A program made the position numbers and the translations under genes. 64,000 nt of DNA from an uncultured Planctomycetota bacterium. GTDB taxonomy: Bacteria; Planctomycetota; Planctomycetia; Gemmatales; HRBIN36. Below, one piece after another: positions 54,232 to 61,741 of this stretch (within the stretch, counting starts at the first letter, position 1; each line of letters starts with the position of its first letter). Below the pieces are notes generated by a model. It was not told where the DNA came from. It was given only the letters and a program-made list of their open reading frames with translations, and did no database searches. The stretch spans positions 1 through 64,000 of the forward strand of contig CALFAY010000005.1 of assembly GCA_937944855.1 (NCBI GenBank). Reading direction: 5' to 3'.

Positions 54232-54282
54232 AGTCGTCGTTCCCGAAGTTGGGCAAATCATGCCATGATAAACCCCGGCCGG

Positions 54283-54297
54283 ACGGGACGGTCCCGT
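54283..54297. repeat. Short palindrome upstream of propeller-cytochrome gene
   Basis: ACGGGAC-G-GTCCCGT (54283-54297) is a perfect 7+1+7 inverted repeat 51 bases upstream of the minus-strand propeller-cytochrome start. It could be an operator or part of a terminator of the epimerase gene, but no T-run follows. Confidence 0.4.
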
Positions 54298-54357
54298 TTG
54301 GTCAGTATAGATGCTCGCAAGGCGAGGCGGCCAAGAGAGGCCGGCTCCCAGGCCGGG

Positions 54358-55320
54358 TTATGCCGCTTCCCGTTTGAAGGAGCCTTCCGCTTCCGACTCG
54401 GTGCGTTGCCACTCGAACTGCCGGGCCAGTCCCTCATCGAGGCTGATCTTCGGCTGCCAGCCGAGGTGGCGGTGCAGGTGGGACGTGTCGGCGAACGTGT
54501 AGCGCTGATCACCAGGCCGAGGCGGCTCCTGGCGGAGGATTGCCCGGCATCCGGAGATAGCTTCCAGCTTGCGAAGGATGTCCCAGATCGTGGCCGTCTC
54601 GACGCCGCCGACGTTGAACGTCTCGCCGGGAATCGCTTTCATGGCTGCCAGGGTCGCGTCCACGCAGTCGGCGACATAGGTGTTTCCCCGCACCTGGAAG
54701 CCGTCGCCGTACACGGTGATCGGCTCATTTCGCAACAGGGAACGGATGAAACGGTGATAGGCCATGTCGGGCCGCTGTCGAGGGCCGTACACCGAAAAGT
54801 AACGCAGCACTACCAGCGGCAGTCCGAAGGCCTCGGCATAACTGCGACACAGGTGCTCCGCCGCCAGCTTGGTCACGCCGTAGGGCGAAATCGGTTTGAG
54901 AGGCAGCGATTCATCTCCCGACGCATATTTGCCGTACACCGAAGAAGTGGATGCGTGAATGAAGCGTTGCAGGGTCGGGCATTTCCGACTGGCTTCCAAA
55001 AGCCGCTGCGTGGCCAGGACATTGCACGTCCAGTAGGCGTCGAAGTCTGTCCAGCTTTGGGCCAGGCCCGGCATGGCTGCCAGGTGGAAGACATAATCCA
55101 CGCCTGCCAGCAGATCTTCCAGCGGGTCCTTTCGCAGGTCGCAGATGCGAAACATGAATGACCGCTGATTTCGCAACGCCTCCAGGTTCTGCTCCTTGAT
55201 CGAACGTGGGTAATAGGGCACGTAGGCATCCACGCCGATGACTTCGTGTCCCTCGGCGATGAGCCGTTCGCACAGATGCGAGCCGATAAAACCCGCGGCT
55301 CCCGTGACCAGACACTTCAT
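54358..55320 (-). CDS. NAD-dependent sugar epimerase/dehydratase
   Basis: 320 residues of the extended short-chain dehydrogenase family. The NAD motif is GAAGFIGSHLCERL, the active-site serine region is STSSVYG, and YGVTK holds the catalytic Tyr and Lys. RGNTYVADCVDATL and RYFSVYGPRQRPDMA fit UDP-glucose/UDP-glucuronate 4-epimerases. It would supply a nucleotide sugar for the neighbouring glycosyltransferase; its ATG overlaps that gene's stop as ATGA. The exact sugar is uncertain. Confidence 0.9.
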   Translation of the reverse strand: MKCLVTGAAGFIGSHLCERLIAEGHEVIGVDAYVPYYPRSIKEQNLEALRNQRSFMFRICDLRKDPLEDLLAGVDYVFHLAAMPGLAQSWTDFDAYWTCNVLATQRLLEASRKCPTLQRFIHASTSSVYGKYASGDESLPLKPISPYGVTKLAAEHLCRSYAEAFGLPLVVLRYFSVYGPRQRPDMAYHRFIRSLLRNEPITVYGDGFQVRGNTYVADCVDATLAAMKAIPGETFNVGGVETATIWDILRKLEAISGCRAILRQEPPRPGDQRYTFADTSHLHRHLGWQPKISLDEGLARQFEWQRTESEAEGSFKREAA

Positions 55321-58043
55321 GACCAACTCCTGGCCAGCTGTTGCACTTGCTTTTCGAGGCGGGCTAGCCGCCGCCGCAACCGCTGCATTTCCGCGACAAG
55401 TTTTGTAGCCTTTTCGGCGGAGCCTGGATCAGGCTCGGCACGAGCGGTTCGCTTATCAATCAACTCGCTCAGGATTTCGACAAGTACCGTGTTGAACCGT
55501 GACTGTTGTTGGGCAAGGACATCCACATAGGCGGTGCGGAAGTTGTGAAGGAGCTTTTGCTTGATGCGTCTCTTCCACCAAGCCAGCGGCCCGTGCGTCA
55601 CGTCCACGTAGTCATCGGGCAAGGTCCGCAGACGGTGCAACTCGACAAGTTGTTGGCACAGGTCGTTATCCGTCGCTGCGGTTTCCGGTTCTGCATCCGC
55701 TGGCGAATTCATGCTTTCCTCCACAACGGAAGCGAATCGCTCTTCCCAACGATCCAATGAAAACTGTGCCGCGCGGCGACGGCCGGCTTCGACCAGCACA
55801 TCCCGAAACGGTCGATGTCGGTTTTCCAGGACTGCTTCGATGCGTTGAGCAAATGCTTCGCCGTTGCGGTAATTCCGCGCGACGAATTGTTGCCCAGCCG
55901 CGCCCCGAATTCGCCACTCATCCGGGCGTGCTCCCAGACTCAGCAGCGCTGAAGCGAATTGCTCGAAATTGGCGACTGCCACGCCCCCGTTGCTCCGGGT
56001 AATCTGGCCGACGAGGACTTCCGATTCCGCAGAGACGATGACTGGCGTGCCTTCGTTCCAGGCTTCCAGCACGGCCAATGACAGAGACTCGTTGGCCGAC
56101 AACAGCACCAACGCCTCTGCCCCGGCCAACAGGTCACATTTCCTCGCTTCGTCAACGAAGCCAAGATCAATAAGCCAAGGTGCTTTCGGAAGGGCCTCTT
56201 GCGGGCAGCCGATCACCACCAGTCTCGGTGCCGCCCGATTCACCTCGCGCAAGCGGGCCATCCAGTCGAGCAATCGGCGGAAACCTTTCTCGGCGATGCA
56301 GCGGCCGCAGTAGAGGATGTATTGGCCGCCGATGTGCTCTCGGCCTCGACGGGCATCGCCCCGCGGCGGTTCAAGCCAAGTGCCGATCACGTCCGAGATC
56401 GGATGGTTGATGCCGAGCCTGCCTTCAGCGAACTGCTGCTCTTCCGGGGAATGGTAGAGCAGACCGGCGACGCCGCGGCACAGGTGAAGCAACACCGGAT
56501 GCCGGGCCAACGCTTCATCATGGAAACACGGAACGAGGATGGTCTGATCCGGCATCCGAGCGGCGATCTGCCAGGTCAGCCCATGCGAGTAGGGACCGAC
56601 GATTATGGCATCGAAATCCGTGCGACGCTGATCCAGGGCGTCCACCAGCCTGGCACTCCGAGGCAGCAGGCGTAGCAGAGCCGCGAGATCAGCCGACCTA
56701 GACTCCCTAGGGTGCAACAACCGCTGCAATTTCTCCGGGCTTCCTGCCTCGACCGGATAGCGATGGACCAGCAGCCCTGCTTCGTGACGTGTCCCTGTCC
56801 GACCTTTGGCACGCTGCCCCGCTTCGTCCTCGGCATCGGTAGCGAAGATTTCGATCTGGCATCCGCGGGTTGCCAGGACCTTGGCGATGCGAGTCAGGGA
56901 CCGCTCTGCTCCTCCGGCGAAGTCCGGGCCGAAACGCGGCATGACCACGGCCAATCGGCGCGGGGCCACCCTTTTGGCAGCAGCATGGGCATTCAGGACA
57001 CGTCGAAGCTGTCGAACCAGATCGGCGACGTCGTCCGGCTCGAAGGTCAACCCGGCGCTGCCGACAGTTTCCGGCAGTGCCGCCGCCCGGGCGACCACCA
57101 CCGGCAGACCGCGAGCCATCGCTTCGATCACCGGCAGACAGAAGCCTTCATGGAGCGAGGGAACGACCAGGACATTCGCGGCTCGGTACCAGGCGTCCAA
57201 CTCGTGCCGCGAAACCCAGCCCCGCATGTGTATCCGATTTACGACTCCCAACGATTCGGCAAGAACACGGCACTTGTCGGCTTCCTCGGCGTAGATGTCG
57301 TCCTTGGGACCGACGAAAACGGCGTGGATCTCCGGCTTGTGGTCCCGGAGGCGATGAACGGCTTCGACGAGAAGCGGCGGTCGCTTGTTGGGAGCGAGTC
57401 GGCCCACGAAAAGCAGAATGCTCACTCCTTCCAGACCGAATCGGCGACGCAAATCGGCCGGATTTACGGTGCAAAGTTCTGGTTCGACGAAACCTGGCAC
57501 GACGCGCATCCGCGACCTTGGCAGGCCCGTGGTGTCGTTTAGTTCTTGAGTGGCGAAGCGGCTCAACACGGTAACCCGGTCAGCCCAACGGAGCAGGTCA
57601 CAGTCCCGTAGCGAGTCATTCCAACGCCAGCGCAGATGATTCGGCCACAGATGCGGCGGCGTGACGCCGTGGTACTCAGCCAGGATCCGCGGACCCGGCC
57701 TGGGCAGCGACGGCAGGAGACGAAGAAGGTTGGAAGTGACGCCGAACTCGACGAGAATCAGATCGCATTCGCACAGCCAGCGATAATCTTCTTCGGATTT
57801 CCGAAGTGCGTCCGCTGTGGTTTCGGTGGTCCTTTCGGTGAGAGCAGGATGAAGACGGCTCGCGGATTCGACGAAAACGCGGACTTGCCAACCCTGACGG
57901 AGCAGGAGACGGACCTTGGCAGCCAGCCGATTACCAATGGCGTCGCCGTCACAGGCATTATGGGCCAGCACCGCCGCCCGCATGGGATGTCCCTTCCCCG
58001 CCAGTTCTTCCATGACGCCCCGAATAGTAACAGATTCCGGCAA
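55317..58043 (-). CDS. Double GT4 glycosyltransferase with C-terminal coiled coil
   Basis: About 908 residues with two GT-B units. The first (about 20-345) contains ILLFVGRLAPNKRPPLLVEA and VPSLHEGFCLPVIEAMARGLPVV. The second (about 365-735) starts at LAVVMPRFGPDFAGGAERSL and has ILYCGRCIAEKGFRRLLDW and LLSANESLSLAVLEAWNEGTPVI. The C-terminal 130 residues are helical with a coiled coil (MQRLRRRLARLEKQVQQL). Two transferases in one chain suggest sequential addition of sugars to one acceptor. The start may instead be at 58013 or 57983. It is coupled to the epimerase gene. Confidence 0.85.
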   Translation of the reverse strand: MPESVTIRGVMEELAGKGHPMRAAVLAHNACDGDAIGNRLAAKVRLLLRQGWQVRVFVESASRLHPALTERTTETTADALRKSEEDYRWLCECDLILVEFGVTSNLLRLLPSLPRPGPRILAEYHGVTPPHLWPNHLRWRWNDSLRDCDLLRWADRVTVLSRFATQELNDTTGLPRSRMRVVPGFVEPELCTVNPADLRRRFGLEGVSILLFVGRLAPNKRPPLLVEAVHRLRDHKPEIHAVFVGPKDDIYAEEADKCRVLAESLGVVNRIHMRGWVSRHELDAWYRAANVLVVPSLHEGFCLPVIEAMARGLPVVVARAAALPETVGSAGLTFEPDDVADLVRQLRRVLNAHAAAKRVAPRRLAVVMPRFGPDFAGGAERSLTRIAKVLATRGCQIEIFATDAEDEAGQRAKGRTGTRHEAGLLVHRYPVEAGSPEKLQRLLHPRESRSADLAALLRLLPRSARLVDALDQRRTDFDAIIVGPYSHGLTWQIAARMPDQTILVPCFHDEALARHPVLLHLCRGVAGLLYHSPEEQQFAEGRLGINHPISDVIGTWLEPPRGDARRGREHIGGQYILYCGRCIAEKGFRRLLDWMARLREVNRAAPRLVVIGCPQEALPKAPWLIDLGFVDEARKCDLLAGAEALVLLSANESLSLAVLEAWNEGTPVIVSAESEVLVGQITRSNGGVAVANFEQFASALLSLGARPDEWRIRGAAGQQFVARNYRNGEAFAQRIEAVLENRHRPFRDVLVEAGRRRAAQFSLDRWEERFASVVEESMNSPADAEPETAATDNDLCQQLVELHRLRTLPDDYVDVTHGPLAWWKRRIKQKLLHNFRTAYVDVLAQQQSRFNTVLVEILSELIDKRTARAEPDPGSAEKATKLVAEMQRLRRRLARLEKQVQQLARSWS

Positions 58044-58201
58044 GATGCGACAAGCTGACTCAAGAGAAGGCTGTCGATCGCAGCATAAGAGCGATCTGCC
58101 AACAGACCCAAAGCAGTGAGGGCGCGAAACAACAGGATGCTCTGCGGCTGATACTTTGGCACATACTGGGGGGGGTATCCAACCTCCAAGGCCCTGTTGA
58201 A

Positions 58202-58217
58202 TCGCTCAATTGAGCGA
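58202..58217. promoter_or_regulatory. Perfect 16-bp palindrome upstream of hypA
   Basis: TCGCTCAATTGAGCGA is perfectly self-complementary and lies 82 bases upstream of the hypA ATG. Such a perfect dyad in a promoter region is typical of a repressor or activator binding site. No known consensus is matched, so the regulator is unknown. Confidence 0.6.
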
Positions 58218-58299
58218 AGTGGATGGACTTGCTCCGAGACTGACCCGCGGTCAGAATGACAAGACGTAGAGGTTTCCCCCGAAAGTCATTTTGGCAGTC

Positions 58300-58647
58300 A
58301 TGCATGAAATCGGTCTGATGGAAACGGCGCTGCGCGCGGCGGAGGAAGCTGCCCTGGAGGCGGGGGCACGTCGCATCCAGCGTCTGCATCTCCGCGTCGG
58401 GCGACTGTCGGGCATCGAACCAGACGCCCTCCGTCTTGCTTTCGACGCCCTCCGGCCTGGCACCCTGGCTGAAAATGCCCAACTCGATCTTGAGCTTGTT
58501 CCAATTGTGTGTCGCTGTCAAAGCTGCAATCTGGGATTCTCTCCCGAGGACTTCACGTTCCTGTGCCCCCGCTGTGGTACCCCCTCGGCGGATACTCTCC
58601 AGGGCAGGGAACTGGAACTGGCAGCCGTGGAGGTGTCCGAAGCATGA
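58300..58647 (+). CDS. hypA: Hydrogenase nickel incorporation protein HypA
   Basis: 115 residues. The start MHEIGLMETALRAAEEAA gives the nickel-binding His2, and the zinc ribbon is CQSC...CPRC near residues 71-94. HypA delivers nickel with HypB to the [NiFe]-hydrogenase large subunit. ATG 58300 is fixed by the conserved MHE; an upstream in-frame TTG at 58291 would add MAV and is unlikely. Its stop overlaps hypB as ATGA. Confidence 0.95.
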   Translation: MHEIGLMETALRAAEEAALEAGARRIQRLHLRVGRLSGIEPDALRLAFDALRPGTLAENAQLDLELVPIVCRCQSCNLGFSPEDFTFLCPRCGTPSADTLQGRELELAAVEVSEA

Positions 58648-59348
58648 AGCCTTCGTGCGAAACCTCCTCGGTGTCAAAAGTGCTTCACCTGGGAAAGGAT
58701 TTGCTTGCCTCCAATCGTCAGCACGCTGCCGCCAACCGTGCCCGCTTCGACCAAGCCGGTGTTCTTGTGGTCAACCTCCTTTCCTCCCCGGGATCAGGCA
58801 AGACCGCTCTTTTAGAGCGGACCTTGGGCGACCTGTCGAGTCGCTGGCCGATGGCCGTCATTACCGGCGACCTTCAGACCGACAACGACGCCCGTCGGCT
58901 GGCGGGCCGGGGAGCGCCCGTCGTCTCCATCGCAACCGGAACCTTGTGCCATCTCGAGGCGAGCATGATCGCCCGCGCCTGCCAGGAATTGGACTTGTCT
59001 CGGCTCAGACTGCTTTTCATCGAAAACGTCGGCAATCTGGTTTGCCCGGCGGGCTACGATCTGGGGGAGACTTTGCGGGTCGTGCTCATGTCGGTGACAG
59101 AAGGGGAGGACAAACCACTGAAGTACCCGCTGGCGTTCAAATCCGCTGATGCCGTGGTGGTGAGCAAAACCGATCTTGCCCAAGCCGCCGGTTTTCGCCG
59201 CGAAGAAGCCTTGGCGAACCTCACTGTCATCGTTCCTCAAGCCCAGATCTTCGAGCTTTCCGTCCAGTCCGGACAGGGGATGGACGACTTCTATCGTTGG
59301 CTGGAGTCGGCTCTGGTCAGCAGATGCGGGGCAGCTGTTCGCCACTGA
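58644..59348 (+). CDS. hypB: Hydrogenase nickel incorporation GTPase HypB
   Basis: 234 residues. The GTPase has P-loop SSPGSGKT near 48-55, GDLQTDNDARRL, ENVGNLVCPA and VVSKTDL. The N-terminus lacks the CXXCGC nickel motif and any His-rich stretch, so it relies on the G-domain metal site. It acts with HypA in nickel delivery. ATG 58644 is coupled to hypA. The last 32 bases overlap the convergent hypE gene. Confidence 0.95.
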   Translation: MKPSCETSSVSKVLHLGKDLLASNRQHAAANRARFDQAGVLVVNLLSSPGSGKTALLERTLGDLSSRWPMAVITGDLQTDNDARRLAGRGAPVVSIATGTLCHLEASMIARACQELDLSRLRLLFIENVGNLVCPAGYDLGETLRVVLMSVTEGEDKPLKYPLAFKSADAVVVSKTDLAQAAGFRREEALANLTVIVPQAQIFELSVQSGQGMDDFYRWLESALVSRCGAAVRH

Positions 59349-60348
59349 GCATGTCCAGGACCCGACGGGAGCCGAGAGCCGTCGTCGTCGTCACCGCCCC
59401 TGGAGGGTCCGCTAGAACTGTACCGATGCGAACCGCCTGGGCGGTGACTTCGTGTTGACGCAGGCGTGTCAATGCCCGCTCTGCTTCCGCTTCGGGAAGG
59501 ATGACGACCATGCAGCCTTCGTTGGCGACGTAAAGCGGATCGAAACCGAGAAGTTCGCAAGCACCCCGGACAGCGTCTTGAACAGGGACGGACTCTTCGT
59601 GAATGTGCAGGTGCAGGGCGCTGGAGCGGGCGATCTCGACCAACGCCGTCGCCAGGCCGCCGCGAGTCAGATCGCGGAGACAATGGACTTCAACGCCGGC
59701 TTCCAGCAGGTCTAGGACAGGTTGAGACAGGGATGCGGAATCGCTTCGGACTGGAACTTCAAACTCCAGTTCATTGCGAGCTGCGAGGACGGCGATGCCA
59801 TGTCGGCCGACGTCCCCGCTGAGCAGAATCGCATCACCTTCTCGAACCGCTTGGGGACCAAGAACACGATCGTGTCCCAGCACCCCAATGCCGGACGTGT
59901 TGACGTACAGACCGTCGCACCGGCCATGCTCGACCACTTTGGTATCGCCGACCACGACCTGCACATTGGCAGCTTGAGCGGCTTGCCGCATGGAAGCGAC
60001 AATCCGCTTGAGCGTCTCCAGCGGCAGCCCCTCTTCCAGGATGAAGCCGACGCTGAGCCACAGCGGCCGGGCACCCATCATGGCCAGATCGTTGACCGTT
60101 CCGTGCACGGCTAATGAGCCGATGTCTCCACCGGGAAAGAAGAGCGGCTTGATCACGAATGAATCCGTGGTGAAAGCGAGCCGGCCGTTTGTCGGCGGGA
60201 GCACAGCGGCATCGAGATCGGTGGCGTTGCCCAGGGCGGGGCGGAAGACCGACTCGATAAGCCGGTGCATGAGCCGACCGCCGCCGCCGTGGGCCAGGAG
60301 GACGCGGCCGGATTCCTCAAACGGATTTGGGCAGACGAGCGATGTCAT
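59317..60348 (-). CDS. hypE: Hydrogenase maturation protein HypE
   Basis: 343 residues. The ATP-binding AIR-synthase-like domain shows [33 protein letters not shown] and [17 protein letters not shown]. The C-terminus ends LPRIC, where the terminal cysteine is carbamoylated by HypF and dehydrated to thiocyanate for iron cyanide ligands. The ATG at 60348 overlaps the hypD stop (ATGA). The in-frame extension to 60408 lies inside hypD. Confidence 0.96.
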   Translation of the reverse strand: MTSLVCPNPFEESGRVLLAHGGGGRLMHRLIESVFRPALGNATDLDAAVLPPTNGRLAFTTDSFVIKPLFFPGGDIGSLAVHGTVNDLAMMGARPLWLSVGFILEEGLPLETLKRIVASMRQAAQAANVQVVVGDTKVVEHGRCDGLYVNTSGIGVLGHDRVLGPQAVREGDAILLSGDVGRHGIAVLAARNELEFEVPVRSDSASLSQPVLDLLEAGVEVHCLRDLTRGGLATALVEIARSSALHLHIHEESVPVQDAVRGACELLGFDPLYVANEGCMVVILPEAEAERALTRLRQHEVTAQAVRIGTVLADPPGAVTTTTALGSRRVLDMLSGEQLPRIC

Positions 60349-61493
60349 GGAGGTGTCACTGTCGCCAGGTACGATTCCCGATGTCGGTAGCGATAGTACG
60401 CGGCACACGCCCCCTCACTGGATACCATGGGCGCTCCCAGCGGCGTTTCCGGCGTGCAGCGGACGCCGAAGGCTGGGCACTCATTCGGTTTGCGAATGCC
60501 CTGCAAAACCAGGGCGGCGATGCAATCCTCCTGGTTTCTACCGGTGTCCGCGAGAGAGAAGGGCCCGCCGGTCGCCGCGGGTTCGCACGGTCCGAAACGG
60601 CTGACGGCATCAAACGATTCGTACTCTGGCGTAAATGCCAGTCCCCCGCCGGAGAGCGAACCGATGCCGCGCCAGGCCAGGTCCACGGGTCGGAAGACCT
60701 CTGCCATCAGCGCCTGGGCCTGGCGGTTACCGTTGGAGCGGACGACTCGGCTGTAAACGTTCTCGACTTCGTGCCGGCCCGCTTCCAGTTGTCGCACGCA
60801 ATGCAGAATGCCTTCGAGAATGTCGCATGGTTCGAAGCCGGTGACGACGATCGGCACATGGAAACGTCGGGCCAGGTCTTCGTACTCAGCCGTGCCCATG
60901 ATCGTGCAAACATGCCCGGCGGCCAGGAACCCCTGGACACGGTTGCTCGGCGAGGACAGGATCGCCTCCATGGCCGGCGGCACCCGGACATGGGCGAGCA
61001 GGACCGAGAAGTTGTCCAGACGGCGCAGGCGAGCCTGCTTGACAGCCAGGGCGGTCGCGGGAGCAGTGGTTTCAAATCCAACGGCGAACCAGACCACTTG
61101 ACGATTCGGGTTCTGCTCCGCGATTCGCACCGCCTCGCTGGGCGATTGCACGATCCGGACGTCGCCGCCCTCGGCCCGCGCCTGGAACAAACCGCCCTGT
61201 GTTCCCGGCACCCGGAGCATGTCGCCGAACGTGCACAGGATGAGGCCGGGCATCCGGGCCAGTCGCCCAGCGGCGTCCAGCAGCGACACGGGGGTGACAC
61301 AAACTGGGCAGCCAGGACCATGTACCAATGTGATCTGCGGAGGGAGCAGTTCGTCGAGGCCGAAGCGCAGAATCGCGTGGGTCTGGCCGCCGCAGATTTC
61401 CATGATCGTCCAGGGATGGGTCACGGCGGAGCGGATGGCTCGGACCAGATTCCCGACTAATTCCGCGGAGCGGTATTCGTCGAGGTATTTCAT
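60345..61493 (-). CDS. hypD: Hydrogenase maturation protein HypD
   Basis: 382 residues. Conserved motifs are [12 protein letters not shown] (Cys for cyanide transfer), [30 protein letters not shown] and C-terminal Fe-S cysteines including [24 protein letters not shown]. HypD, with HypC, builds the Fe(CN)2CO unit of the hydrogenase. It overlaps both hypC and hypE by 4 bases, so the set is translationally coupled. Confidence 0.97.
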   Translation of the reverse strand: MKYLDEYRSAELVGNLVRAIRSAVTHPWTIMEICGGQTHAILRFGLDELLPPQITLVHGPGCPVCVTPVSLLDAAGRLARMPGLILCTFGDMLRVPGTQGGLFQARAEGGDVRIVQSPSEAVRIAEQNPNRQVVWFAVGFETTAPATALAVKQARLRRLDNFSVLLAHVRVPPAMEAILSSPSNRVQGFLAAGHVCTIMGTAEYEDLARRFHVPIVVTGFEPCDILEGILHCVRQLEAGRHEVENVYSRVVRSNGNRQAQALMAEVFRPVDLAWRGIGSLSGGGLAFTPEYESFDAVSRFGPCEPAATGGPFSLADTGRNQEDCIAALVLQGIRKPNECPAFGVRCTPETPLGAPMVSSEGACAAYYRYRHRESYLATVTPP

Positions 61494-61741
61494 GACATTG
61501 CTCCTTCCGCCTCGGGACCCTCCCCCATTTGCCGCCAGTGTTCCAGAATCCGCTCGGCTTCGACCTCATCGACCCGGCTGATGGCCAAACCGACGTGGAC
61601 AAGGACGTAGTCGCCGACCTCGGCTTCGGGCACGCAGGAGAGGTTGACGTCGCGAATCACGCCGCTGAAGTTGACCCGGCCGGTACGCTGGAGGTCGTGT
61701 CCGTGGATGCTCACGATTCGGCCCGGGATGGCCAGACACAT
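61490..61741 (-). CDS. hypC: Hydrogenase assembly chaperone HypC
   Basis: 83 residues starting [12 protein letters not shown]; the essential Cys2 binds the iron unit and the hydrogenase large subunit. [21 protein letters not shown] is the usual second half. It overlaps hypD by 4 bases and hypF by 31 bases. Confidence 0.96.
   Translation of the reverse strand: MCLAIPGRIVSIHGHDLQRTGRVNFSGVIRDVNLSCVPEAEVGDYVLVHVGLAISRVDEVEAERILEHWRQMGEGPEAEGAMS

Noticed and set aside
58150-58175. TGGCAC followed by a G-run, looking like a sigma-54 promoter upstream of hypA
   Set aside because: At the -12 position GGGG replaces TTGC, so the required GC element is missing.
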